A stretch of DNA of 40,706 nt from Candidatus Woesearchaeota archaeon (GTDB taxonomy: Archaea; Nanobdellota; Nanobdellia; Woesearchaeales; GCA-2687795): assembly GCA_002687795.1 (NCBI GenBank), contig NZBG01000032.1, positions 1 through 40,706 on the forward strand. Reading direction: 5' to 3'. A program made the position numbers and the translations under genes. The notes beneath the pieces were generated by a model that ran no database searches, had not been told where the DNA came from, and saw nothing but the letters and a program-made list of their open reading frames with translations. Below, piece by piece: positions 21,863 through 30,083 of this stretch; within the stretch, counting starts at the first letter, position 1, and the number at the start of each line of letters is the position of its first letter.

Positions 21863-22681
21863 ATGAAGTCTGATAAAGAATTATTGAAAGCGGAGGAAGA
21901 AATAAAGAGGCTCTTAAGTGAGATTGAACATGCTTTGGGCCATGGATTAATCATTTTAGTCTATAATCCTTTAGAAAGTGGAGGCGAAATTATCCCAGGA
22001 GATAGTGATAAAATCTTTTCCTTCTTATATGGATTAAATATTCAACAAGCAGTAGTTATTATTGATGGTCCAGGAGGAAATTTTAATGAAGGAATACATA
22101 TCTCAAATATTTTTAGGAATAAGTTATCAACATACAAAACAGTTGTGCCTCTTATTTGTGGGTCTTCATTATGTTTTACAGTATTAAAATCCGACATGTT
22201 AATTCTTTTGAAAGGAGGGATAATCACACAAATAGATCCCTGCTTTGAGTATAATGGAAAGATTCTTAGAGCTATTCAACACTTGAAGGATAATGATCCA
22301 GTTATCAAAGATAAAGCTAGGGAAATTCTCAGATATGCAGAAGAACAAATTCTTAAATTAATTGGAGAAAAACCATCTTTATTCAAACATAAAAAACATG
22401 ATTTTGGATCGATAGAACATGAAAATATCGTGGAAGGCTTAATGAACAGAAAAGAACATTGTGATGAAGTAGAAAGTATTGCATTCCAATATATCCCCTT
22501 TAAAGTTCATTTTAATGATGATAAAAATTTAGCCTCTCTTTCTAAAGAGCTTATAAAGGCTATTCAAAATTATTTAATTGATACAAAAAGAAGATTCTGC
22601 TTAGGATGCAATTATGAAACAGAGGTTTTTGATGGAATAACTAAATCGACAAGGAAGGGGAAGTTGTTGTTTTCTCCTTAA
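21863..22681 (+). CDS. SppA/SDH-like (ClpP-crotonase fold) serine protease homologue, 272 aa
   Basis: The middle third resembles serine dehydrogenase proteinase/SppA-type enzymes: VVIIDGPGGNFNEGIHISNI (oxyanion-side glycine motif), then VVPLICGSSLCFTVLKSDML where the nucleophile Ser would sit, and GGIITQIDPCF. Residues about 1-45 are helical. The Ser motif lacks the usual SGG, so activity is not certain. No membrane segment is seen. C-terminal Cys pair CLGC. It is divergent from the RHH operon. Function in such islands is unknown; homologues act on membrane or signal-peptide fragments. Confidence 0.65.
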   Translation: MKSDKELLKAEEEIKRLLSEIEHALGHGLIILVYNPLESGGEIIPGDSDKIFSFLYGLNIQQAVVIIDGPGGNFNEGIHISNIFRNKLSTYKTVVPLICGSSLCFTVLKSDMLILLKGGIITQIDPCFEYNGKILRAIQHLKDNDPVIKDKAREILRYAEEQILKLIGEKPSLFKHKKHDFGSIEHENIVEGLMNRKEHCDEVESIAFQYIPFKVHFNDDKNLASLSKELIKAIQNYLIDTKRRFCLGCNYETEVFDGITKSTRKGKLLFSP

Positions 22682-22819
22682 CTATTCAATGATTTGAGAT
22701 GAAAGAAAAAGAATGAAGCTAATTTATTTACCCTGCTCACCGCTTTTGTTTAACATAATGCAGCTATACTGTTCTCATCTGAACTCAAATTACTGATAAA
22801 TGTGTTTATTAAATTAGCG

Positions 22820-22951
22820 TCACTCAGATTCTTCTAATTTGTCTATACATGATGGATGTACCTTACAAAAATGGAGAATTAATTCACCAATAAAAGTAAT
22901 AATCACAAATATTGCTGAAAATCCAACTAAAAATAGAATATAATTAAACAA
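22820..22951 (-). pseudogene. Small one-helix membrane ORF cut at the duplication junction, 43 aa
   Basis: TTG 22951 to TGA 22820 gives a membrane helix (YILFLVGFSAIFVIITFIGE) followed by a short Cys-containing tail (HFCKVHPSCIDKLEESE). No ATG or GTG is available, and the frame runs upstream into the duplicated fragment that starts at 22957. It may be the 3' end of a gene whose start was lost at the junction, or a chance frame. Apart from this I see nothing in 22682-22956. Confidence 0.3.
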
Positions 22952-22957
22952 TGTCTG

Positions 22958-23118
22958 CTTTAATAACCATTCTTGTCTTTTATTTCTCTTCCTGGATAGG
23001 ATTGTTGGTTCTATTTGTGAGCACAGCTGTTGGCCTAATACCTTCTTTAGTTGGTGTTAAGAAAAGCCTTACGATGGGTTGTTTGTTGCTGCCTGTGATA
23101 TTGTTTTTTGTGCTTTAG
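22958..23118 (+). pseudogene. TctA-like permease, C-terminal fragment
   Basis: Encodes about 52 residues nearly identical to the C-terminus of the 23270-24484 gene (IGLLVLFVSTAVGLIPSLVG), with an intact TAG stop, but no start or upstream membrane domain. Remnant of a second copy. Confidence 0.75.
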
Positions 23119-23121
23119 AAT

Positions 23122-23221
23122 TCATTTCAAACTCAACACATTAGAATGCACAACAATCGCTCTGTCTCTAGTGGTCTTGAACTTGATTGAGGCTGGTGAC
23201 AATACAAATTTGCTAAATATA
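23122..23221 (-). pseudogene. Ig-like membrane protein, C-terminal fragment
   Basis: Encodes a tail (SPASIKFKTTRDRAIVVHSN) matching the end of the 24488-25924 protein. The frame continues upstream to an apparent start at 23367 only through sequence antisense to the real permease gene, so the full 81-codon frame is not a gene. Confidence 0.7.
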
Positions 23222-23269
23222 TACCCAATCCCATAAAAGCATTTAATTATCCCCTGAATTCTCTCAGAA

Positions 23270-24484
23270 ATGCTCTTTTTAGAGTTTTTAACAGCAATAA
23301 TGCTTGGCATTAGCTTTGGGATAATCACAGGCTTAATCCCGGGCATCCATGTTAACCTTATTTCCATAATCCTTCTGGGCCTGTCCAGTTATCTGTTAGG
23401 GTTTGTCTCAGCCATTACCGTCTGCATCTTCATAGTTGCAATGGCTATCACACATACTTTTCTTGATGCTTTGCCAAGCATTTTCCTGGGATCTCCTGAC
23501 CCTGGCACTGCATTATCTGTCTTGCCTGGGCATGCTCTCCTGTTGAGAGGAATGGGTTATGAGGCGGTAAGGTTAACAGTAATTGGAAGCTTTCTGTCAT
23601 TACTGGTTACTCTTTTGTGCATCCCTTTCCTGATACCTGTTGTGCCAAAGATCTATGGTTTTATCCAGCCTTATATTGGATATATACTGATAGCGGTTGT
23701 GGTTTATGTTATATTGACTGGAAAGACTAAGGAAAAGATCTTTTATAGCAGCTTTGTTTTTATTTTGTCCGGTATTTTAGGGCAGATTGTGTTTGGCATT
23801 CCTAATATAAAGCAGCCCTTGTTTCCCATGCTTTCAGGAATGTTTGGGGTAAGCATCTTATTAATCTCTTTATCAAACAAAGTGGATATCCCAAAGCAAA
23901 GGGTAACAGAGATGATTAAGGTTAGCAAGCTTAACAAGATAAAGGCTATCGGCGCTGCTGTGTTCTCAGGCTCTTTGACAGCATTGTTTCCAGGCCTTGG
24001 AGCTGCCCAGGCAGCTATCATTGCAATGGCTATTGTTGGAAAGATTGGAACCTACAGCTTTCTTATCCTTATTGGCGGCATCAACACAGTAAACTTCTTA
24101 TTTTCTTTAGTAACATTATACACATTGAACAAAGCCAGAAACGGAGCTGTTGTAGCTGTGCTTGAGATAGTTAAAAGCATTAGCCTAAGTGAATTATTAG
24201 TTTTATTATGCGCTGCTTTAATAGCAGGCTGTGTTGCTGCATTCTTAGCATTAAGGATTGGCAGGGTTTTTTCCAGGCTGGTGACAAAGGTAAAATATTC
24301 CTATCTCTGCATCTCAATAATAGCTTTAATAACCATTCTTGTTTTTTATTTCTCTTCCTGGATAGGATTGTTGGTCTTATTTGTGAGCACAGCTATTGGC
24401 CTGATACCTTCTTTGGTTGGCGTTAAGAAAAGCCTTGCAATGGGCTGTTTGCTGCTGCCGGTGATATTATTTTTTGTGCTTTAG
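23270..24484 (+). CDS. TctA-family membrane permease (COG1784)
   Basis: 404 aa with about ten hydrophobic segments from residue 5 to the end. TctA-like signatures include GIITGLIPGIHVNL near the N-terminus and the mid-protein repeat SGSLTALFPGLGAAQAA; the LPSIFLGSPDPGTALSVLPG block is typical too. In bacteria TctA is the large membrane subunit of tripartite tricarboxylate transporters; in archaea the stand-alone form lacks the TctB/TctC partners and its substrate is unknown. It converges with the Ig-like protein gene with 3 bp between stops. Its 3' end is duplicated at 22957-23118. Confidence 0.85.
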   Translation: MLFLEFLTAIMLGISFGIITGLIPGIHVNLISIILLGLSSYLLGFVSAITVCIFIVAMAITHTFLDALPSIFLGSPDPGTALSVLPGHALLLRGMGYEAVRLTVIGSFLSLLVTLLCIPFLIPVVPKIYGFIQPYIGYILIAVVVYVILTGKTKEKIFYSSFVFILSGILGQIVFGIPNIKQPLFPMLSGMFGVSILLISLSNKVDIPKQRVTEMIKVSKLNKIKAIGAAVFSGSLTALFPGLGAAQAAIIAMAIVGKIGTYSFLILIGGINTVNFLFSLVTLYTLNKARNGAVVAVLEIVKSISLSELLVLLCAALIAGCVAAFLALRIGRVFSRLVTKVKYSYLCISIIALITILVFYFSSWIGLLVLFVSTAIGLIPSLVGVKKSLAMGCLLLPVILFFVL

Positions 24485-24587
24485 AACTTATTTCAAACTC
24501 AACACATTAGAATGCACAACAATCGCCCTGCCTCTGGTGGTCTTGAACTTGATTGAAGCTGGCGGCAGCGCGAACCTGCCAACTATG
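24323..24587. repeat. 265-bp direct repeat, copy 2 (inside intact genes)
   Basis: The parental copy of the repeat at 22957-23221. It spans the end of the TctA-like gene and the end of the convergent Ig-like protein gene. Confidence 0.85.
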
Positions 24588-25924
24588 CTTAGCTTTGATT
24601 TGATCCTATAAGTGATTATCCTCTCTTCATTCTCCTCCAAAGAATCTATATCCCATGCAATAATAGTTCCCCTTCCCTCATGCTTTGTTACCTTGCTTGG
24701 CTGGATAGTGCCTATCTTAAACTCTCTCTCAATCTGTATTATATTGGGAATTTTGTCAACAACCTTAATATTGCTGATAGGTTTCTTGTTTCTGTTCTTA
24801 ACCGTTAACATTAGGTTTAGCTCTGAGATTCCATCATGCTTTTTCTTAATCTCCCTTACAGTTTTTAATACAATGAGCGGGCTCCTAAAACCATAATAAG
24901 AAAGAACTCCTACAGTCACCAAAATAATAATCAAGAGCAGAGGTATATAGTTGGTTGTAACGTTTATTGTAACAGAGCCTTGCGCAGGCATGTTAAGCTT
25001 CCATCCAAGGTAAAGCTCTTCCTCTTTAATAACAACTGCTTTAGGTTTTGAAAAAACAAACAATCTCTCGAAAATGTTTGTTTTAATCCTATAAACCTCT
25101 TTACTTTCAGTATTGCTTGGATTAGTTAGTGTAATAACCTGTTTAGTTCTTAATAACCCTTTGTCAGTCTTTACCTCTTCAATGAAAGGCTCAGTATAAC
25201 CTATTACCTGATATTCTTTAACAACTGTAAAGGTTTTATTCTGCACAGACACGGTGGTTATCAATGAATCATTCATAGGTGGATGAAAAGGGTCAAGCAC
25301 AACTGTAAACTCTTCTATTTTCCTCTGCAAAGGCTCTAAAGCAATGCCTGACTTCTGCCCATCAACCAATTCGCTTTTAAGCATTAAGCTCAAATCCCCA
25401 ATGTTCAGCAGATTCTTATTTTTAAGGCTGATCTTGATAACCTGCTTTTGCCTGGGGTCCAGCTTACCATCATTTGGTATATCCACTGTTACAAGAACAT
25501 CCGGCTTAAACTCTGCCTGATGGTATTCCCCGGAAACCAGGTTTAGGTTCAGTATCTTTCTTACCTCTTCATCGGTTTTCTCGGATTCAATAACAAGCTT
25601 GATTTGGTATCTTCCCGGCCAGACCTTTTCAGTGGGATATACTTTTAAGATGGTTGAGACCTCTGAATTTGGTTGAACCAAAATCCCAGATAATCTGTGT
25701 GACTGGGGGCTGGTTTGTACACTCCATAAAGAGAAATCTGGGAGAATTATCCTATACCTGTTTTCATATTCAAGGTTATTTCTTACTGTGACCTTATATT
25801 CTGCGCCTTCGTTAACGAAGATGGTGGTCTTTATTGGCTCTACCTCTATATCAAACCCGTACGCAGAAACATAAAAGGAGCTTAATATAAGTATAACCGC
25901 AAATAAAAGACTTCTTCTTAACAC
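24488..25924 (-). CDS. Membrane-anchored Ig-like/NEW3-like protein, 478 aa
   Basis: Signal peptide (residues 1-21, LLFAVILILSSFYVSAYGFD), beta-rich extracytoplasmic domains (about 25-320; IEVEPIKTTIFVNEGAEYKV looks NEW3/Ig-like), a membrane helix near 330-348 (YIPLLLIIILVTVGVLSYYG), then a cytoplasmic beta-rich domain with LNLMLTVKNRNKKPISNIKV and ERIITYRIKSKLSIVGRFAL, reminiscent of DUF11-type domains. The plan resembles the 1991-3244 protein. Function unknown; a cell-envelope or pilus-linked role is possible. Confidence 0.75.
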   Translation of the reverse strand: MLRRSLLFAVILILSSFYVSAYGFDIEVEPIKTTIFVNEGAEYKVTVRNNLEYENRYRIILPDFSLWSVQTSPQSHRLSGILVQPNSEVSTILKVYPTEKVWPGRYQIKLVIESEKTDEEVRKILNLNLVSGEYHQAEFKPDVLVTVDIPNDGKLDPRQKQVIKISLKNKNLLNIGDLSLMLKSELVDGQKSGIALEPLQRKIEEFTVVLDPFHPPMNDSLITTVSVQNKTFTVVKEYQVIGYTEPFIEEVKTDKGLLRTKQVITLTNPSNTESKEVYRIKTNIFERLFVFSKPKAVVIKEEELYLGWKLNMPAQGSVTINVTTNYIPLLLIIILVTVGVLSYYGFRSPLIVLKTVREIKKKHDGISELNLMLTVKNRNKKPISNIKVVDKIPNIIQIEREFKIGTIQPSKVTKHEGRGTIIAWDIDSLEENEERIITYRIKSKLSIVGRFALPPASIKFKTTRGRAIVVHSNVLSLK

Positions 25925-26000
25925 AAGTTACCACCTCTGGTTTACATGGCTTGGTTTACTGGTATTTAAAGGTTTTGAATTGGTTTGTCTAAATGATAAA

Positions 26001-26008
26001 TTTTATAA
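26001..26008 (+). promoter_or_regulatory. TATA box of endA
   Basis: TTTTATAA about 24-31 nt before ATG 26032, leaderless spacing. Confidence 0.5.
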
Positions 26009-26031
26009 GCTGTATATGTTTTTAATGGAAT

Positions 26032-26628
26032 ATGGCTAAGAAAAAGCAGAAAAAGAAAGAAGCCCAGGAAAAAGATACTGATAAGGCTAAAGAAGAGAAA
26101 AAGCCGGATATAAAAGCATCTCTTTCAAAAGAAAGGGTGTTAACAGAGGCTTCTGATGAGGCCAGAGAGCTTTATAACCAGAGCAGGTATGGCACTGTTG
26201 TGGAAGATGGCAAGGTGCAATTATCGCTTTTAGAGGCTTTATACTTAATGGAAAAGGGCAGGCTTAAGGTGCTTGATGGCAGAAACAAGGAAATAAGTTC
26301 TGAGAAGTTCTTAAAGAACGCACAGAAGCTGGAACCTAATTTCTGGGTTAGGTATAGCGTGTTTAAGGATATAAGAAACAGGGGCTATATAATCAAGACT
26401 GCATTAAAGTTTGGCGCTGATTTCAGGGTTTATGATAGGGGTGTTAAGCCAGGTGAGGACCATGCAAAATGGGTTGTTTATCCTGTGCACGAAAGCTCAA
26501 CTGTCACATGGTATGAGTTTGCTGCTAAGAACAGGGTTGCTCATTCAACTAAGAAGAGGCTGTTGATAGGGATTGTTGATGAGGAGGCTGACGTAACATA
26601 TTATGAGATAAGGTGGTTAAGGCCTTGA
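26032..26628 (+). CDS. endA: tRNA-splicing endonuclease EndA
   Basis: Cuts bulge-helix-bulge introns from tRNA and rRNA precursors. 198 aa, the size of the homotetrameric (alpha4) type. A lysine-rich N-terminal tail (1-30) precedes the N-domain; the catalytic triad is Tyr134 (RVYDRGVKPG), His144 (GEDHAKW) and Lys174/175 (AHSTKKRLLIG). The tRNA-Gly in this window has two introns for it to cut. HD-domain gene starts 1 nt after its stop, so they are co-transcribed. Confidence 0.94.
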   Translation: MAKKKQKKKEAQEKDTDKAKEEKKPDIKASLSKERVLTEASDEARELYNQSRYGTVVEDGKVQLSLLEALYLMEKGRLKVLDGRNKEISSEKFLKNAQKLEPNFWVRYSVFKDIRNRGYIIKTALKFGADFRVYDRGVKPGEDHAKWVVYPVHESSTVTWYEFAAKNRVAHSTKKRLLIGIVDEEADVTYYEIRWLRP

Positions 26629-26629
26629 A

Positions 26630-27220
26630 ATGATACTTTCTGAGGAACAATATAAGAAAATAGAAGAGTTTGCTTTGGATAAAGTAAGTAAACTGGATTA
26701 TAACCATGATCATACTCATGTTATAAGAACTATTAAGTTTGTTGAAATTCTAGCTAAGAAGGAAAATGCTGATGTTGAAGTATGTAGAGTAGCTGCTTTG
26801 TTGCATGATATTGGACAGTCTGTTGAACGTGAGAATCATGAAGAAAGAAGTACGAAGATGACAAGAGAATTTCTGAGTTCTATGAATTTACCCAATGATT
26901 TTGTTGAAAATGTTTGCCATGCAATAAGATGCCATCAGACTTCTTATGTTAAGAATGCTAAGACAATAGAAGCAAAAGTGGTTTATGATGCTGATAAGCT
27001 ACAAGTTGTGGGTGTTTTTGGTTTTTGTAGGGTTTTTACTCATTTTGCTGTTTTTCAGAATTTTAATTTGAAAGATGCGGTTGAAAAGGTGAAAAGTACA
27101 CAGGGAAAAAAGATCTTAAGTCTCCAAACGAAATCTGCAAAAGAAATGGTTAGTGAACCACACAAATTAATGAAAGAGTTCTATGAATTATATGATAAAT
27201 GGGATGAAGTCGATTTCTAG
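26630..27220 (+). CDS. HD-domain phosphohydrolase
   Basis: 196 aa. Metal ligands of an HD domain are visible: YNHDHTHVIRTIKF near residues 24-37, then the HD pair in AALLHDIGQSVE (about 61-72), NHEERS, and AIRCHQTSY (about 103-111), with the last Asp in VYDADKL. HD proteins hydrolyse nucleotides or other phosphate esters; substrate unknown. Downstream of endA in one operon, which may be incidental. Confidence 0.85.
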   Translation: MILSEEQYKKIEEFALDKVSKLDYNHDHTHVIRTIKFVEILAKKENADVEVCRVAALLHDIGQSVERENHEERSTKMTREFLSSMNLPNDFVENVCHAIRCHQTSYVKNAKTIEAKVVYDADKLQVVGVFGFCRVFTHFAVFQNFNLKDAVEKVKSTQGKKILSLQTKSAKEMVSEPHKLMKEFYELYDKWDEVDF

Positions 27221-27243
27221 ATATATTAGTTTTGAATCATATA

Positions 27244-27255
27244 AATATATTTAAA
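27244..27255 (+). promoter_or_regulatory. TATA box of the 27278 gene
   Basis: ATATATTTAAAC about 23-34 nt before ATG 27278. Confidence 0.45.
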
Positions 27256-27277
27256 CAATCGATTTCTACTTTATATA

Positions 27278-28132
27278 ATGCTTAACAAAGAGGATGTTCT
27301 AGAGATAGTGAAAAGGAAAGGGCCATTAATACCTGTGCAGGTTGGCTCTGAGCTTAAGATTAGCATTATAATGGCATCTGCGCTTTTGGCTGAGCTGGCT
27401 GATGATAACAAAGTAAACATTTCTAACCTTAAGGTTGGTGGCAGCCCTCTTTATTATGTTAAAGAGCATAGGCATAAGCTGCAGGATTACTCAAACAAGC
27501 TGCATGAAAAGGAAAAGAAAAGCTATGAGCTTTTGAAGGAGAAAAAGATTCTGAGGGATAGTTTATCAGAGCCACTTACAAGGGTAACGTTAAGGGAGAT
27601 AAAGGATTTTGCTGTGCCTTTGAATGTGAACTATAAAGGAGTTACTGAAACTTTCTGGAAATGGTATCTTCTTCCTAATGCTGAGGCTGAATCTTTGATA
27701 AGGAAAGAGCTTAATGTTGTTAAGAAGGAAGAGAAAAAGGAGGTTAAGGAGGAGATAAAGCAAGAACAGAAACCCCATCCTGTTATGAAAGAGAAACCGG
27801 TTAAGAAGACAGCCCAGAAGAGTGATGATTTCCTGAAAAAGGTTAATGAATTCTTTGAAAAGAATAAGATAAAGATCACCAACCAAAACATAATAAGAAA
27901 AAATAATGATATTGAGTTCCTGGTTGAGCTGCCAAGCTCTGTTGGAACCTTGGCTTATTACTGCAAAGCAAGGAACAAGAAAAGGATCAATGAAGGTGAT
28001 TTATCAACTGTATTTATCCAGGCGCAGTCAAAGAAGCTTCCTGCATTGTTCTTAACAACCGGCAATATTACTAAGAAGGCTGGGGAGATGTTAAGGAAAG
28101 AATTTCAGGGGATGCAGGTTAAGAATATATAG
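27278..28132 (+). CDS. Winged-helix protein with nuclease-like C-terminal domain, 284 aa
   Basis: Residues about 1-65 are a winged helix (LNKEDVLEIVKRKGPLIPVQ, ASALLAELADDNKVNISNLK). A helical region and a Lys/Glu-rich linker (about 148-185) follow. The C-terminal about 90 residues (IEFLVELPSSVGTLAYYCKA, STVFIQAQSKKLPALFLTTG) have the look of a restriction-endonuclease-like (PD-(D/E)xK) fold, but the catalytic set is incomplete to my eye. A role in DNA metabolism would suit its place before FEN-1; this is inference. Confidence 0.7.
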   Translation: MLNKEDVLEIVKRKGPLIPVQVGSELKISIIMASALLAELADDNKVNISNLKVGGSPLYYVKEHRHKLQDYSNKLHEKEKKSYELLKEKKILRDSLSEPLTRVTLREIKDFAVPLNVNYKGVTETFWKWYLLPNAEAESLIRKELNVVKKEEKKEVKEEIKQEQKPHPVMKEKPVKKTAQKSDDFLKKVNEFFEKNKIKITNQNIIRKNNDIEFLVELPSSVGTLAYYCKARNKKRINEGDLSTVFIQAQSKKLPALFLTTGNITKKAGEMLRKEFQGMQVKNI

Positions 28133-28178
28133 GTTTAAACCGAAACGATTAAGTATCAGCTGAATTCTTATTTTTAAA

Positions 28179-29213
28179 ATGGGAGTTGCAATAACAGACT
28201 TATTGATAAGGAAAGAGATAGAGGTTAAAGAACTGGAGAATAAGGTGTTAATTGTTGATGCTCCTATGTGGCTTTACCAGTTTCTTTCTTCTATAAGGCA
28301 AAGGGACGGCTCTTTGTTAACGGATTCTAAGGGAATGGTTACTTCACATCTTATTGGCCTGTTTTCAAGGATACCTAACCTTATGAAGAAGGGTATCAAG
28401 CTTGGGTTTGTTTTTGATGGCAAGAGGCCTGAGCTAAAGAAGAAAGAGGTTGAAAGAAGGAAAACCATAAAGTTAGAGGCTGAGAAAAGGTATAAAGAAG
28501 CCGTTAAGAAAAAGAATATTGAAGAGATGAAAAAATATGCATCAAGGACAAGCAGGCTAAACCCTGAGATGATCGAAGAGGCTAAGAAATTAATCAGAGC
28601 CTTTGGCCTTCCTGTTATACAAGCCCCCTCAGAGGGCGAGGCGCAGGCAGCTTATATTGTTAAGAAAGGAAAAGCATTTGCGGTTGCCTCAAACGATGCA
28701 GATTCTTTGCTGTTCGGCGCAACAAAACTGATTAGGAACCTTTCCATACTTGGCAAAAGGAAGAAGGTAAACAAGTTAACCTACAGCACAATAAAACCGG
28801 AGATAATAGAATTAGCCAAGAACATCAACCATCTTGGCATAGAGCAAAACCAGTTAATAGCATTGAGCATGCTTGTCGGCACTGATTATAACCCCGGCGG
28901 GATCAAAGGGATTGGCCCAAAGAATGCTTTAAAATTAGTGAAGCAGTTTAAGAATGATTTTGATGAGCTGTTTAAGCATGTTAAATGGGATGAGCACTTT
29001 GATTTCCCCTGGACAGATGTTTATTATTTTATTAAGAAAGTGCCTGTGACAGATGACTATGAGCTTGAATGGAAATCTCCTGATCCTGATAAGATAACTA
29101 AGATTTTGGTTGAAGGTCATGACTTTTCAGAGGAGAGGATTGAAAAGATAACTGGTGAAACAGCTAAAGAAAAGAAACAAAAAAGCCAGAAAGGATTGGG
29201 TGAATTCTTATGA
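28179..29213 (+). CDS. fen: Flap endonuclease 1
   Basis: 344 aa, complete. Structure-specific 5' nuclease removing Okazaki flaps. Metal-binding residues lie in VLIVDAPMWLYQF, LGFVFDGKRPELK, APSEGEAQAAYI, SNDADSLLFG and VGTDYNPGGIKGIGPKNALK (the last also the DNA-binding H2TH/HhH region). The C-terminus QKGLGEFL (337-344) is a PCNA-interacting PIP box. The last codon overlaps the next gene's start (ATGA). Confidence 0.96.
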   Translation: MGVAITDLLIRKEIEVKELENKVLIVDAPMWLYQFLSSIRQRDGSLLTDSKGMVTSHLIGLFSRIPNLMKKGIKLGFVFDGKRPELKKKEVERRKTIKLEAEKRYKEAVKKKNIEEMKKYASRTSRLNPEMIEEAKKLIRAFGLPVIQAPSEGEAQAAYIVKKGKAFAVASNDADSLLFGATKLIRNLSILGKRKKVNKLTYSTIKPEIIELAKNINHLGIEQNQLIALSMLVGTDYNPGGIKGIGPKNALKLVKQFKNDFDELFKHVKWDEHFDFPWTDVYYFIKKVPVTDDYELEWKSPDPDKITKILVEGHDFSEERIEKITGETAKEKKQKSQKGLGEFL

Positions 29214-30082
29214 TGGAATGGTATATGTTTGCACTGGGCTCAGCGGTTACTTTTACACTGTTCCAGATTATTAGGAAAAAGGCTTTGTTAAAGGTTCATG
29301 CAATGAACTTTGAGTCTGCCAGAACAATATTTGTTGTTATGATCAGCCTGTTCCTTATACCTTTCCTGGACTTTTCTTTTGACAAGAGTTCCTTGTTTTG
29401 GGTGTATATTGTCTCTCTGTTGGCAACAACAGGTATATTGTATGCTGCAAAGGCATTCAGGCATGATGACATATCCTTAATATTTCCCCTTGGCAACCTG
29501 CGCCCTGCTTTCGTGGTGGTGTTAGCCTTTATTTTCCTGTCAGAATCCATCGGGGTAAGGCAGATAACAGGCATAGGAATATTACTGGTTTCAGCTTACC
29601 TGCTTGAGTCTGACCATCACCTCTCTAACTTTGTTGCTCCTATAAAGCATTTGATGAAATCAAAGGAAAGCCTTTATTTTATTTTTGCAACATTCCTTTT
29701 CAGCATCTGCTCTATCCTTGATAAGTTTATAATAGGAACAAAGATCACCAATATCTTTACTTATTTCTTTTTAGTATGGATATTTATAGCAATAAACTTC
29801 AATATAATCCATGCCTTTTTGTATGGAATAAAAGAGGTTGTTAAGTGTGTCAGGAAAACAACATACCTTCCCTTTGTTGTTGCCCTTTTATCTGTGGCCG
29901 GCAACCTCTTAGCGCTTAAAGCAATCTCCATGGCATATGTGTCATTAGTGGTGCCAATTATTATGTTATCCACTCTGCCGGTGGTTATATTCGGAGGAAG
30001 ATTTTTCCATGAGAAATTCCTTATGTTCAGGTTGGGGGTGTCAGCGTTGATGCTCATAGGAGCTTATCTTATTATTATCTAA
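29210..30082 (+). CDS. EamA/DMT-family transporter, 290 aa
   Basis: About ten hydrophobic segments in two five-helix halves, the standard DMT plan: FALGSAVTFTLFQIIRKKAL at the N-terminus, PLGNLRPAFVVVLAFIFLSE after helix 3-4 and the repeat half starting SLYFIFATFLFSICSILDKF, with VSLVVPIIMLSTLPVVIFGG near the end. Substrate cannot be inferred. Start overlaps the fen stop by 4 nt; a second ATG follows immediately, so the start is uncertain by one codon. Confidence 0.85.
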   Translation: MMEWYMFALGSAVTFTLFQIIRKKALLKVHAMNFESARTIFVVMISLFLIPFLDFSFDKSSLFWVYIVSLLATTGILYAAKAFRHDDISLIFPLGNLRPAFVVVLAFIFLSESIGVRQITGIGILLVSAYLLESDHHLSNFVAPIKHLMKSKESLYFIFATFLFSICSILDKFIIGTKITNIFTYFFLVWIFIAINFNIIHAFLYGIKEVVKCVRKTTYLPFVVALLSVAGNLLALKAISMAYVSLVVPIIMLSTLPVVIFGGRFFHEKFLMFRLGVSALMLIGAYLIII

Positions 30083-30083
30083 A

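Larger units (their letters stand above)
22957..23221. repeat. 265-bp direct repeat, copy 1 (fragment of two genes)
   Basis: Aligns without gaps to 24323-24587 at an offset of exactly 1366 bp. It contains the last codons of a TctA-like gene on the + strand (ending 23118) and the last codons of the convergent Ig-like protein gene on the minus strand (stop at 23122). Protein-level differences are few (for example A to V and A to T in the permease tail), while many third positions differ, so the copy evolved under selection before truncation or came from a relative. Confidence 0.85.

Noticed and set aside
23122..23367. 81-codon minus frame ending like the Ig-like protein
   Set aside because: Only the last 30 or so codons match, from the duplicated fragment; the rest is antisense to the TctA-like gene.
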